Assembly (NCBI GenBank): GCA_029204225.1
Contig: CM055098.1
Span: 25,174,973-25,238,972 of the forward strand
Reading direction: 5' to 3'
DNA: 64,000 bases
Source: Diphasiastrum complanatum
Taxonomy: Eukaryota > Streptophyta > Lycopodiopsida > Lycopodiales > Lycopodiaceae
In this document: positions 12,813 to 23,425 of the stretch, piece after piece
Position numbering within the stretch: the stretch's first letter is position 1
Layout: each line of letters opens with the position of its first letter
Program-made: the position numbers and the translations under genes
Notes under the pieces: model-generated
What the model was told of the DNA's origin: nothing
What the model saw: the letters and a program-made list of their open reading frames with translations, nothing else
Database searches by the model: none

Positions 12813-12856
12813 TTCAGTATTAACTGGTGCGATTTCTATTCGCGAAACGTGATCGG

Positions 12857-13920
12857 CTAGGTAATGTTGCTTCCCCTTTCGACCACAATTTGAAAGTCAA
12901 ATTCAGTCAATAACAGTAACCATCTTGCAATACGTCCAGTATTGCACGTCTTATTTACCAAGTAAAGTAACGGCTGGTCATTCGTATAAAATGCAAAGTG
13001 TGTTTTCATGAGGTAATGACGAAATTTTTGAACAGAAAATATCATGGCTAAGGCTTCACGTTCTGTTATTGAATAGTTCCTCTCCGGGTCTGTAAGCTGT
13101 TTGCTTGCAAATCGTATAGGATAGTCCTTCTTATAGTCACCCCGTTGCGTCAAAACTGATCTAATTGCATATTCCGAGGCATCCATCTGAACATGAAATT
13201 CAACCGTCCAATTTGGCGAACACAGTATCGGTGCTGAAGTTAATGCTTTTTTTAATTTTTCAAAGGCTTCTAATGCCTCTACTGTCCAAATAGAAACAAT
13301 GCTCAGTTTGTATATAGGTTGTGCTAAATCCGCAAAGAAGATAATAAAAATTCGATAGTAGTTCGCATGACCCATAAACACATAAACTCCACGAATCATT
13401 GTTGGCGGTGGCAATTCCACAATAACTTTGATTTTAGAATAATTTGTGGCAATGCCATGTCTCGATATCACATGCCCAAGCACAACTCCGTGGGGAACCC
13501 ATATTTGGCATTTTTCTCGGTTTAGGAAAATTTGATACTTGCGACATCTTTCAAATACTTTTTCCAATCAATCCAGGTGGTCTGTATCTGTACTATATGG
13601 ACTCCCAGGTCATCCAAGTAAATTTCAAGAAATTTTTTGTAGATAATCTTTAAAAGCAAATTGCATTACTCTTTGGAATGAACTTGGTGCATTATAGAGT
13701 CCAAACGACATTACTTTGTAAGCATAGGTGCCCCATTCTGTTGCAAAAGCGGTTTTGTGACGATTTGCAGGTGCAATCTTGACCTGGTTGTAACCACTAA
13801 ATCCATCCAGAAATTATAAGCTTCCGCTTGAAACTGCATCAGGTACTAAAGGTATGGTTTATTCAATAGCTGACGTCAGAATACCCTTTAGATCTTGATA
13901 AGTCCATGCAAAACAATCTT
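12857..13920 (-). pseudogene. Gypsy reverse transcriptase / RNase H (Tat-like), partly deleted
   Basis: The open frame at 12,857-13,567 carries the RT thumb (V-V-L-G-H-V-I-S; Y-Y-R-I-F-I) and RNase H with M-D-A-S-E-Y-A-I, F-A-S-K-Q-L-T-D-P-E-R-N-Y and T-N-D-Q-P-L-L-Y. Upstream, 13,600-13,815 keeps F-L-D-G-F-S-G-Y-N-Q-V-K-I-A-P and A-P-S-S-F-Q-R-V-M with stops. The segment before it, normally containing the RT fingers, is deleted: the text jumps from I-P-L-V-P-D-A-V to F-L-D-G-F-S-G. Confidence 0.78.
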
Positions 13921-13925
13921 GATAC

Positions 13926-15407
13926 CTAATTCATGGGCTGTGTCCTAGCTGGGCCATCATAAACATCTTTCGATTCTAGCACCTGTTCTTCGGGTTCACG
14001 ATGTGCTTTGGGTAACATGATAACCACATCATCCAATGTATAGCGTTTAAAATGTTCGGGCATATCATGTTGGACTACATCTGCTTGTTCTTTATCAAAA
14101 GGACTTGTCTTGGATCTTCGCTTAGCCTTCTTAGCAGGAATTGATCGTGGAGGTGATGACTTCCGAGACGATGACGTCTTGCTAGAACTCTGACTTGTAG
14201 AATCATCCTTAACTTTTCCTTTGCCTTTATCCAGTAAGGGTGGCACATTTTTTGAATCAATCTTTTGAGGCGGATTTTCCCATTTTAGGACCGTATTATA
14301 ATGTTGCTTGGCTTGTTTCTTCGTCAATGACCCTATGATCCTGTCTTTCTTCAATATAATTGCTTTGGGTGGTTTGATTGTTGGTTCATCATGAACATCA
14401 CGCACTCCAAATCTGGTTGGATCCATATGATTTAGAATCTGCTCATCAGTAAGTTTTGTATTGTCATAATAAGTCAAGGCATGACTCACAGGAATAAGTT
14501 CAATCGAATCTGGTATAGGTTTTGTTGATATCCAAGCTACATTTAGCACATTCGATGGAAAAGTGATTGGTGTGTCCAAAGTTCGATCCAATAATGAAAT
14601 CTCGTTCAAATCTGACTGATTATCTTGTTGACACATATAACCTGCTGTACAATCAATCGTTGCAAGAGCTTCATTTCAGTTGACAGTATCCATTTGAGAA
14701 TTGTAATGAACTCCTAAATTTTTGTCTGGTCGGTCACAAGTATGATCCGTTGTTGATGAATCATCATCCTCTTTTTGAACCACTGGTTTGATAGTCCAAG
14801 TTGCAGGATCAACCTTGATTGCACGTTCACAATTTTTAAAAGTGATTTTCCCGGTACCCTAGTTATGAATTACTTGCGCAACTCTAACCATGGACGTCCC
14901 AATAGGATGCGGTAGACATTTGGTGCCCGATAAGTCCATTACTACAAAAGTAATGATGAACTATACTCCCGCAATTCTGATAGGTATATGTTCAACCATT
15001 CCTCGCGGTCGAACTATCGTTTGATCAGCTAGCTTAATGGCAAAAGTAGCAGGCTTGATCTTTGTAAGGCCCCATTTTGCACATAGCTTTGTAGAAATCA
15101 GGTTAACTCCCAAACCGCCATCTATCATAGTTGTTTCCTTAGGAAATTGTCTATGCTGTATCGGAAGGGTGATATTCTTTTGTTCACCTTCCCAAGCTGC
15201 TCCAACATGGAGTACTTCATAAGATTCTTCAAATCCAGCATAAATAAGTGGCTCATGATGGACTTCTTGTTCTACTTGAGCTAACTTTTGTGCTAAGACT
15301 TCTTTTGCTTTTGGCACCAACTTCAGGAACTCTCCCAAGGAAATATTGATCTTACTAGACAAAATATTCATGAGCAGTTCTGCTTGCAGTGCTTCCGGTT
15401 CAATCAT
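13926..15407 (-). pseudogene. Gypsy protease and basic linker (Tat-like)
   Basis: The frame at 14,961-15,407 (148 codons) is the aspartic protease with M-I-D-G-G-L-G-V-N-L-I-S; the usual D-T/S-G is D-G-G here. It is followed by the frame at 13,926-14,636 (236 codons) with a Ser/Lys-rich low-complexity part (S-S-K-T-S-S-S-R-K-S-S) and a segment H-F-K-R-Y-T-L-D-D-V-V. A nearly identical linker is found in the sense copy at 53,309-53,990. Frames are separated by stops near 14,640-14,960. Confidence 0.72.
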
Positions 15408-15968
15408 CTTGAAGGGTTCTTCATGATGATGATATATGTACGTGAATTTCTTGGTGGCTGCAATGGTGAAGAACGAACTTCGGTTGTTGCCTTAGCAGCT
15501 TCCAGCTCCTCTTCTTCTTGCAGATGTTTAATCCACTGCCTCATATCTTGATATCTTCTTTTTTCTGTCTGAAGATTTGGATAGACTCCAGATGCTGTCA
15601 GTATATTAGTTAATGGTATAGAATCAGCAGGTACTGGATCCGCTACTGATTCTTTCTGCTTCTGTGCTCTGGTGACCACCATCAAGGGTACACTTGGTTT
15701 ATTCTGAGCTACTGGTCTTTGCTTGATTGTTATCAAATTTACAGGAGCTAGCTGGTGGTGGTTTCGGTGCTGGACGATCTTTATAGCAATGCCCATAACC
15801 ACAATCATGACAAAATGGTACAAATTTCTCTTTATTTTGACATTTTGCAACTCTATGGTTTTCTCTACTTGCAAAGCATCCAAGTGGTGCTCTGGTCCAG
15901 TTTTTAGATGCTTGTTGTTGCGCGACAATATAAATAGCATATTGTTTTGAAGATCCACCTTCTTTCAA
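15404..15968 (-). pseudogene. Gypsy Gag C-terminus with Cys/His cluster
   Basis: Two overlapping frames (15,404-15,958 and 15,699-15,968) cover the Gag end. The second has C-F-A-S-x-E-N-H-x-V-x-K-C followed by F-C-H-D-C-G-Y-G-H-C-Y-K-D, a Cys/His cluster resembling but not equal to the retroviral CCHC knuckle (here C-x2-C-G-x2-H-C). The other frame continues into a helical segment with H-L-Q-E-E-E-E-L-E-A-A. One frameshift joins them. The N-terminal Gag was not recognised between 15,970 and 17,000. Confidence 0.6.
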
Positions 15969-17024
15969 TCAATCGATACTTCTCAAAAATGAAAAATTTC
16001 TCAGAATCCAAATCAGATTGTATCAGATTTGACCCAATTTTTGATTGGGACTTGATTTGAAAAATTAGAACCTAAAAATAGAACTGATGAAGGTTCTCTA
16101 GACGAAGATTGACTCGATGAAGATTCAGTAGTGCTATTTTTGAAAAAAGTTCTCTGATCAGGCCTTTTTGACAGTTTCTATGGAAACAACCTTTGTCGAA
16201 CTCTCAGACTAGGAATTTGACACAGATAAAGAACCTGGCAAAGGTTTCTGACACAAAAAACATAGTTTCTATAGTTTGACAGGGGTAAAAAATCAAGATT
16301 TTCTATGATTTGGATAGGAAGAATGTTTGCCGAACTCAAAAATAGTATTTTATTGTAAATAGAATGTTCTGGAAACTCGGCGAAGAATCAAGAGTAACCG
16401 AGTATTTTTGCAAAAAAAAGACTTTTTTGGCAAGAATATGACGATATTACAACTGATCCTTTGATAAAACCTTCTATTTATGATATAATTCTTCGCCGAC
16501 CTGGCAATAGATAGATTTGAATCACACCTATGCACACAGAATCGGACGAAGGTTCTTTTTTTGTAATTTTAGGGTTTTGGTGAATTTTTGGTGATTTTTT
16601 ATGGTTTTTCTTATGTTTCTGAAAATCTGCTGGGAAGGATTGTTCACCCTTCAAAACGAGGGTTATGTGATCAAAATTGAAGATTTATGCAACTTGTCAA
16701 AGATTTCCTGAGAGAGGGTAAAAAGTTATCAGCTCTGATGACGATTTTTGCCTCCTTTTGACCAAAATCTGGCAGATTTGACCGGCTTTTGTTGTTTTTT
16801 TCTTGATATCTTAGATCCAAATGGATCTTAAGATTGGTGATCTGAATAGCTTTCCCTGTCTCACAATCAAATTAGATTTCAAACAAGCAAATCCACTTAA
16901 ATCAAGCGAAATCACTCCCAAACTAACCCTAAATGCAGATTTAACACTATTCATGCAACAACAAGATGTCTAATGCAAGCTAACCATCCAACAAACATGC
17001 TACAAACTGAAAAATTGGCGTAGC
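15969..17024 (-). other. Leader / lost Gag region of the antisense Tat-like element
   Basis: No open frame of note. The stretch holds several copies of CGAAGGTTC-like words (about 16,087, 16,378, 16,489 and 16,534) in both orientations. These also recur in the 3' part of the related copies at 56,540-56,910 and 60,850-61,020. Confidence 0.5.
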
Positions 17025-17042
17025 TCCTCGGCAACGACGCCA
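17025..17042 (-). other. Primer binding site, tRNA-Asp type
   Basis: On the minus strand TGGCGTCGTTGCCGAGGA starts four bases after the LTR end. It matches the 3' end complement of plant tRNA-Asp (TGGCGCCGTTGCCGGGG) with two or three mismatches. This primer is typical of Athila/Tat elements and supports the lineage call. Confidence 0.75.
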
Positions 17043-17046
17043 AAAT

Positions 17047-17790
17047 TGTAGTGATTTCTTTCCTTGCCTAACCTCAACCTAAGATCTAATCAATTTAGCA
17101 TCAAAGAGATGAAGTTAGTTGTCACGCATAGATTCGTTCCCATGAGAGCGATAGTATAGTTCATATTTTAGCATAAATAGAAGATTCACATCTAACTCTA
17201 ACATCCATTAACCCTAAGCATTAACATTACATCCACTAACACTACATCCACAGCAAGATAGCTTACTCTTTCTCTCTCCCCCTTTCTCCCTCATAGAAAG
17301 TATAATAACATGCAATCTCAATAACAATCAAATCCAACAATTAGCAAAACACAAATAAACCATGAGAGATGGAGGAAAAGTGATAGAGAGAAAGGACATT
17401 CATAAATCCATTTCACAAGAGAATCAATCTGCTTTATTGAAATGAAGAAATGAGCATGTGTAGGAACTCGAGTTGGTCCCTTCTTATAGTAGAGAGGAGG
17501 ACCTTGGCCTCTGAATCCTATTGGTCCATTTATACCTCCCTAATTATTCAAATTTAAAAAAGAGTGGGAACCATCCAAATTGGAGAAAACCCAACTGTAT
17601 TCACTAACTTGACATCTAGGCCTTGCGATATTAAAAGTCCCGCAAAAAGGCCTAAAGTCCTTTTATTGACTTTTTAATTAATCAAATATCTATGTGATCA
17701 TCGGGTTGGACTTACACACGCAAGGTGCCAAATCCCTCTCACTTATTAACTAGGGTTAGGGTTGGCTTGGGATCCGCAAACCCTCCAACA
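17047..17790 (-). repeat. 5' LTR of antisense Tat-like element (744 bp)
   Basis: On the minus strand it starts TGTTGGAGGGTTTGCGGATCC (17,790) and ends ATCACTACA (17,047). It is homologous along its length to the 571-bp LTR at 58,684-59,254, which starts and ends almost identically. The antisense copy is about 170 bp longer because of a CT-rich, repetitive stretch around 17,200-17,400. A TATA-like TATAAGAAGGG lies near 17,490. Confidence 0.85.
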
Positions 17791-19225
17791 CGCTTATGAT
17801 CTCATCATTCACATTGTGGACAAAAATACAACATTCTTACATGGTGAGCTAGATGAAGAAGTCTACGTGGATCAACCTCCAGGCTACATTTCGAACTTAC
17901 TTCCTACTTATGCATGCAAAATGCACAAGAGTATCTATGATCTGAAGCAATCAGCGTGACAATGGTATAAGAAGAAAGATCATGCCCTGAAATCCTTAGG
18001 ATTCAAGCCACTAATAGCTGATTCCATTGTTTATGTAGGAATTACAGATGGGAAGATCATCATGGTAGCTGTATACGTGGACAACACCGTGATACTCTAC
18101 AAAAGTGAAGAACTTATTGCTGAGGTGAAGTGCGACATCTCGAAACATTTCGAGATTGCAGACCTAGGAGAAGCCAGATGTTATCTTGGCTTATAGATTG
18201 ACAAAGATTATGATGAAGGAAAGTTGTACCTTCACCAGTCCAGATATATTCAAAAAATCCTAGAAGATTTCGGGATGATGAATTGCAAAGGAGCAAATAC
18301 TCCAGTGCTTGCAAGAACAATCCTAACGAATGAAGATTGTTCGAAGACTGAAGAGGAAAGAGAATTGATGGAGCATATACCATATAGGAAGGTGATCAGA
18401 TCACTAATGTATCTTGAAGATAACACACGCCCTGACATTGCCTATGCTGTATTCAGGATGAGCCAATTCAATACGCTTCTAGGCTTGACTCACTTGAAGG
18501 TCGTAAAGCGAATCTTGTAGTACCTTCAACTAACGAAGGATTTTGGTTCGTGTTATTTTCGTGATGCAGGGTTCCAGATGTTTTTCTACAGTAATGCTAG
18601 CTGGGCATCTCTCAAGGACGACTGCAAAAGTGTCTCAGGAAGATGTACCATCGCAGCAAGAGCAGCAATTATCTGGGTCAGCAAAAAGCAGACCATCGTA
18701 GCTCAATCATCCTGCGAAGCAGAATACGTAGCAGCAGCGAAGATGGCCAATGAAATCACTTGGCTCAAACAGTTCCTAGATGAACTAGGTGAAACGAGGA
18801 ATGGGCCTCTAATTTTGTAGATGGACAATACATTTGCAATACACCTGACAAAGGATCCCGTGTTTCATTCAAGGACGAAACATATTGCAATCAAGTACCA
18901 CTTGATAAGGGATCTAATAAAAAAGAAGAAGTTGCAGACTATTTTCATTGGAACAAAGAAGATGGTTGCTGACATCTTCAAAAAGGCCTTAGACAAAGGT
19001 TTGTTCGAGAAACAGAGGAGTAGTCTAGGAGTCATCAAGCTACCATGCTTTGAGAGAGAGCTGAAGAAACAAAGTGTTTCTATTACCAAAGCTCTGCTAG
19101 CCCTCGACTCCCAACCTGACGAATATCTCAAAAATCTCAAAAATGAAGACCTCGAAAATGAAATGTTCGTGAACAACATGAACAACAGGAGAAGGTCAAA
19201 CGACGCGAAACGAAAATGTTCGTGA
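17791..19225 (+). mobile_element. Ty1/copia RT and RNase H remnant
   Basis: Sense copia pol, cut on its left by the LTR of the antisense gypsy element. It reads T-T-F-L-H-G-E-L-D-E-E-V-Y-V (17,820), I-Y-D-L-K-Q-S, then V-A-V-Y-V-D-N-T-V (about 18,070), where the second catalytic Asp of the YVDD box is changed to Asn. RNase H has S-V-S-G-R-C, S-S-C-E-A-E-Y-V-A-A-A (18,705-18,740) and F-H-S-R-T-K-H-I-A-I-K-Y-H (18,860). Stops occur near 17,957, 18,194, 18,518 and 18,818. The last frame (18,821-19,225) continues into an Asn/Arg/Lys-rich tail. Confidence 0.85.
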
Positions 19226-20128
19226 AGCCTGAAGGTCGAACACTTTCGACACCTCACGCACGAAAGGACCAAGAAGATCAAAGAAGTACCTCAAAGTACA
19301 AATTCCTGATATGATATGATGACGTTAGCAGAAGAGCGTTAGGACGTGTCTAATCCGCCGCTCTTGTAATAGACAAAAATACAGAATAGAGAAGTTCGCT
19401 AGTAAGCGAGACACTATTCATGGGAGAACACCAATTCTCTCATGCCAATGCGCTATGTGGGTCTATCACAGTGCTTAAACCAAGAGGATCAATAGATGAT
19501 GTTGTAGATGTTATGCACAAATCAATCAAATTGTTTGATCTCGATTCAATTATTGTTTGCTTATTGTTCGTGTATCTCATTCGCTTGTTTTTATCTATTT
19601 CACACATAGGTTCAATCTTGTTGAATGCTGAATTAACTTAAACGTAGGTCAACAGTGTCTATCTACATTCTGGAGGATTGTAGAAATGATATAGTAGGCA
19701 GTGACCAACAATCATATTTGAACTCCATCCGATTTCATCGTGCAGTGTTCGCATCCGATGATCGCGATTCATTCGCTCAAAAGTCGTGAATCCCATCACT
19801 AGCCATACTCAAGTATATGGTGGATATCTACAAGGTATTTGATTGGTATTGATATTGATATTGATACAAATACCACATCTTTCATGCATGGAAATCATTC
19901 AAATTGTCAGTATTGTAGATTTTTGATATAAGTGAATAGGAATGTATTCATACTTCAAAAGATGATGGCTCAAACAAAAGATTGACACTTATTTAGCAAA
20001 TTAGAGATTTTTTTCTATACGCTTATTTTTGGACATAAAATTCGATAGTACTTAAATGCGCGATTAGAACCATATAACTTGCATCTTGTGTTTATCATTC
20101 ATTTAATTGTATATGGGCATGTAATGTA
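19226..20128 (+). other. Copia 3' flank, possible LTR, then unassigned sequence
   Basis: The first part (about 19,226-19,650) should contain the polypurine tract and 3' LTR of the copia remnant, but no second copy exists to define it. From 19,650 to 20,128 I see only AT-rich sequence with a short GATATT repeat near 19,845-19,865. Confidence 0.4.
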
Positions 20129-20785
20129 TGTGAGAGATTTCAACTAGTTTAGTCTAGTTCAGTCATATTTTGGTAAATTGTCAATATGAGGCCAAAACTC
20201 ATTTTAGACTTAGAGATAAATTTTTTGAAGTTATATTAGTTTAAAATACATTCAATAAACACTTTTTGAAAGGGTGAGAAAGTTGGTAGTCGAGTTTGAG
20301 AGAGATTCAAATTTGAACTTTTTGGGTACATTGAATCTAGACCCAAAAATAGTAGGGTTTACATTTTGGAGGGAAAGCCAAGTGGCCAAATAGGGTTTGA
20401 AAACTCTATAAAAGGATGTAACTCATGGAGAGACACATCTTCTCTCTTCTCTCTCTCATTTCATCATTATACATGGTTCTCTTTGGGTTCTACTACTCAT
20501 TGGTGCACTCTCTTGATGATATCTTGCAATCTTGTGTGTAGAATGCTCATATTTTGTTATTTTTGGTTCCACACATGTGAAATATAGTAGGGTGCTGTAA
20601 TTTTATGAAAAGAAAAAAGATTTTATGTTTTGGGTCATGTTTGATCAGTATCTCTTAGAGTTTGCATCTCATTTTATATGTAGATGTTGTTTTTTTCTAC
20701 ATTGGCAGGATTGTTGGTTTGCTCCTTTCTGTAACCAAAGATCAGGGACATGTATTGGATCTTGAATGATCTGAAATCCTTCACA
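20129..20785 (+). repeat. 5' LTR of the non-autonomous element
   Basis: 657 bp, from TGTGAGAGATTTC to ATCCTTCACA. It is nearly collinear with 23,421-24,080; the differences are mostly single substitutions plus small indels around 20,310, 20,500 and 20,605. Confidence 0.93.
20407..20414 (+). promoter_or_regulatory. TATA box of the LTR promoter
   Basis: TATAAAAG lies 278 bp into the LTR and is preserved in the 3' LTR at 23,697-23,704. The CT-rich stretch about 35 bp downstream (TCTTCTCTCTTCTCTCTC) is a plausible start-site region. Confidence 0.65.
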
Positions 20786-20797
20786 TGGTATCAGAGC
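20786..20797 (+). other. Primer binding site, initiator tRNA-Met
   Basis: TGGTATCAGAGC follows the LTR without a gap and is the exact complement of the 3' end of plant initiator tRNA-Met, the usual primer of plant copia and many gypsy elements. Confidence 0.92.
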
Positions 20798-21389
20798 TAT
20801 TGTGTTTCAGGTTATTAAAGGATCAGCCATCTTTAGCAAGGATTTTGAGGAGCTACCAATGCTAGAGCATGCTAGATTGATTGTTACTAAAAAATCAGCA
20901 CTTTTTCATGTGTAGAATTGATCTTTTGTAGGTCAAAACTCAATATAGGGTTATATACTTGATCAATTCTGATTTCACACTTGTCTTACTGGATCTAGAT
21001 AATTTTTGGTGCATTAGGAAGGTCTCATTGGAGGCTACAAGATGATATATCAAGTTTCTAGAAATTGCATGTAGAATTTGAGATATTCATTTTTTTGTGA
21101 TTTTGTCAAAACCCTAATTTTGATTGGATCTCTAGTTTGTGAGGTTAAACTAAACTTCATTTGAGTGTGTTTCAATCTTAGTAAGTGGCAATAATCATTA
21201 GATTGAGGATAGATCATAGCTTAATCAAGATTTCACTAATCTATGTGTTGATTTTCTAGTTAGAAGTTCTATAAGAGATTTGAGAGGTTCCATATCTTTG
21301 TGATTTCTTCTTGAGTTCAGTTGTTGACATTCAAGAGAGTGCTTTGTGCATTGGAACAGGTTGAAAGAAGAATATCAAGTCATTGCAAC

Positions 21390-22829
21390 ATGGCTACAAG
21401 TGGTGGATTCATGTTGGAGAGCAATGATAGGCTTACCTCAATCAACTATTCTACTTGGAAGGTGAGGATGAAGTCCTTATTGGAGATGAATGAGTTGATG
21501 GAGATTGTTGCAGGTGTGGAGGAGAGGCCTCAAGCACCTCAAGATCAAGTGAGGTATGACAAGAGAGCTAAAAGAGCTCTACACATGATAAAGATGAATG
21601 TTAAACTTCTCAAGGAAGTTGGTAAGTGCACATCATATTTGGAGGCTTGGGAAGCTTTGAAGAAGCTTTATGAATCCAAGTCTACATCAAGAGTGCTTAC
21701 TCTTAGGAGGCAAATCTTTCAAAGTTTGAAAAAGAAGGAAGAGAATACTCATGCTTTTGTTTTGAGGGTTGAAGCATTCAATGATGAGTTAGCATGTATT
21801 GATGAGAGCATTAAGGAGGTAGAACTTGTTCAAGTTATACTTAATGGCTTGTTGGATGATCATGCTAATCTTGTTCAAAGTTTTTCTATTCAAAAGACTT
21901 TGCCAAATAGTACTTCGATCATTCTTATGTTGAAGGTACTAATAATTTTTTTTATGGCTTCTAGTGTTTTTGAGGTTTCTACTTCTTATGATGCAATCAT
22001 TAAGAGAGAGTCTTATGAAGGAAAGAGCAATGGAAGATTGGTTCTTGGGAGGATCCAAGGCATGAATCTCACATCTCTTCATCAACTCAAAGGATTCTAT
22101 GATTGTGAATTGATCACTCATGATCGAGATGACAAAAGGTTGGTTGGAGAAGACTACGTGGAGCAAATCGAGATGCAATTTCTTCAAGGCAAGGGAGATC
22201 TCATTGGTGAGCTTATTGAGGTTTGTTATGAACTCAAGAAGGCTGGATTTATTAGGTTTGATACTCATCTTCATCTACTCTACTTCATGTTGGATGGAAA
22301 GTTTGGAATCTATCTTTTGATTTATGATGGTGACATTGGTGACATTGTTTTCACTAACCTTTGTGGAAATTCGAGATCAAGCATTGATGAGATCTTGTTG
22401 GATATAGATCATATGTTTGAAAGGGAGTATTTCCAGAGGTTCAGGTCTGAAGATATTCATATCTTTGATATCTTTGATGATCAAGAGAAAGGTAAGCAAG
22501 TGGAAGCGACTCACTTTGCTTTACTCACATGTTTTGGAGAATTTTCTTGTGTAAATGATGCTATGCAAATGGATATCGGTTGTCATGGTTTTCATACTGG
22601 AAAAGCAAGTAATGGATCTGGAAAACAAAGTTTGTTCAATGACTTTGATGGTCAAGAGGAAGATCAAGAGGTGGGTCTCAAAGGGCTTCAACAACACAAA
22701 AGGAAAGGTGGCAATTTGGAGCTAGTCAAGAGCATCAAAGGAAGGTTATTTGGCAAAGATGTTTTGGATATGTTTTTGCAGCACACTGGGTCAGCTCAAT
22801 ACAGTGTTGGTTCACTCGAAACTTCTTAA
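21390..22829 (+). CDS. Copia-type Gag fused to a long unrecognised C-terminal region
   Basis: The ATG at 21,390 is the first in the frame, and the frame stays open for 479 codons. Residues about 15-175 look like copia Gag (UBN2-like): N-Y-S-T-W-K-V-R-M-K-S-L-L near the start, then Y-L-E-A-W-E-A-L-K-K-L-Y-E-S-K, L-R-R-Q-I-F-Q-S-L-K and E-E-N-T-H-A-F-V-L-R-V. From about residue 185 to 479 no zinc knuckle, protease or polymerase motif appears. This part is acidic and hydrophobic in turn (for example D-G-D-I-G-D-I-V-F; I-H-I-F-D-I-F-D-D-Q-E-K) and matches nothing I know. It could be captured sequence, or a decayed pol that happens to be open. An uninterrupted frame of this length in an element with 5% LTR divergence argues for some constraint or recent activity. 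Confidence 0.65.
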   Translation: MATSGGFMLESNDRLTSINYSTWKVRMKSLLEMNELMEIVAGVEERPQAPQDQVRYDKRAKRALHMIKMNVKLLKEVGKCTSYLEAWEALKKLYESKSTSRVLTLRRQIFQSLKKKEENTHAFVLRVEAFNDELACIDESIKEVELVQVILNGLLDDHANLVQSFSIQKTLPNSTSIILMLKVLIIFFMASSVFEVSTSYDAIIKRESYEGKSNGRLVLGRIQGMNLTSLHQLKGFYDCELITHDRDDKRLVGEDYVEQIEMQFLQGKGDLIGELIEVCYELKKAGFIRFDTHLHLLYFMLDGKFGIYLLIYDGDIGDIVFTNLCGNSRSSIDEILLDIDHMFEREYFQRFRSEDIHIFDIFDDQEKGKQVEATHFALLTCFGEFSCVNDAMQMDIGCHGFHTGKASNGSGKQSLFNDFDGQEEDQEVGLKGLQQHKRKGGNLELVKSIKGRLFGKDVLDMFLQHTGSAQYSVGSLETS

Positions 22830-22840
22830 ATATTCCTTCT

Positions 22841-23425
22841 ATGTTTGAGCTATTTCATGTGGATGTGTGCAAATTGTCAAGATATGGACAAACTAGCTAC
22901 ATTGTCTTGCAATATCTTATTGTTGGAGTTGTACTAGCATTCTTGGCTGGTTTTGCTGATGGAAATGAAGCTAATGGAGATTCATTATGTCACTCATTCA
23001 TGGCCAAGTCATCAAGTGTTGATGATATCTTGTGGCAAGATGGAGATGGAGGCTCATTCATGGAGTTTTATGGTGGAGACATATCAAGAAAGGACAAAGT
23101 TGGAGGAGACAAGCAAGCAAATCGTCATCACTTACATTTATTGTTTGGTTGCTGTAATTTTCTAGAGAGTTCAAATTTTGAAACATGGAGGAATCATTTC
23201 ATTCACATTCTATTTGGTTCTTCATGTTCTAGTTATATCTTGATGTGTAAAATTGATGTAAGAAATAGTGAAGCATCCAATTTGGACACTATTCTCTATA
23301 TCAATTATGAAAGATACTTTAGAACCTTAGAAAGGAGATCTATACTTAGGATGGAGATCATTCTAAAGTTGGATCAAAGTTCTATTGTCAAAACTATGCC
23401 AAAACTAGTTGAAGAGGGAATGTGA
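22841..23425 (+). CDS. Second ORF of the non-autonomous element, function unknown
   Basis: 194 codons from a true ATG only 11 bases after the stop of the first ORF. The stop codon TGA is formed inside the first bases of the 3' LTR, so the purine tract is translated as its last residues (E-E-G). The protein starts M-F-E-L-F-H-V-D-V-C, which faintly recalls the copia integrase start (L-x-H-x-D-V-C-G), and has one hydrophobic segment (about residues 25-40). No catalytic integrase residues follow. It may be a decayed integrase remnant or an unrelated accessory ORF. Confidence 0.4.
   Translation: MFELFHVDVCKLSRYGQTSYIVLQYLIVGVVLAFLAGFADGNEANGDSLCHSFMAKSSSVDDILWQDGDGGSFMEFYGGDISRKDKVGGDKQANRHHLHLLFGCCNFLESSNFETWRNHFIHILFGSSCSSYILMCKIDVRNSEASNLDTILYINYERYFRTLERRSILRMEIILKLDQSSIVKTMPKLVEEGM

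Larger units (their letters stand above)
11861..17790 (-). mobile_element. Tat/Athila-like Ty3/gypsy element, 3' end missing
   Basis: The element is antisense. From right to left it has a 5' LTR (17,047-17,790), a primer site matching tRNA-Asp, a leader, Gag C-terminus with a Cys/His cluster, protease, a basic linker, RT, RNase H and integrase. The integrase breaks off at about 11,860 against a chromovirus remnant, so the extra ORF and 3' LTR are lost. Compared with the sense copy at 53,330-59,254 it has lost the N-terminal part of RT (near 13,810) but keeps the RNase H-integrase linker, which the other copy has lost. It is non-functional. The 5' LTR lies directly against a copia remnant (17,791), suggesting insertion into that copia element. 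Confidence 0.8.

Noticed and set aside
21939-22274. Antisense frame inside the non-autonomous element
   Set aside because: Shadow of the long sense ORF; no recognisable domain.
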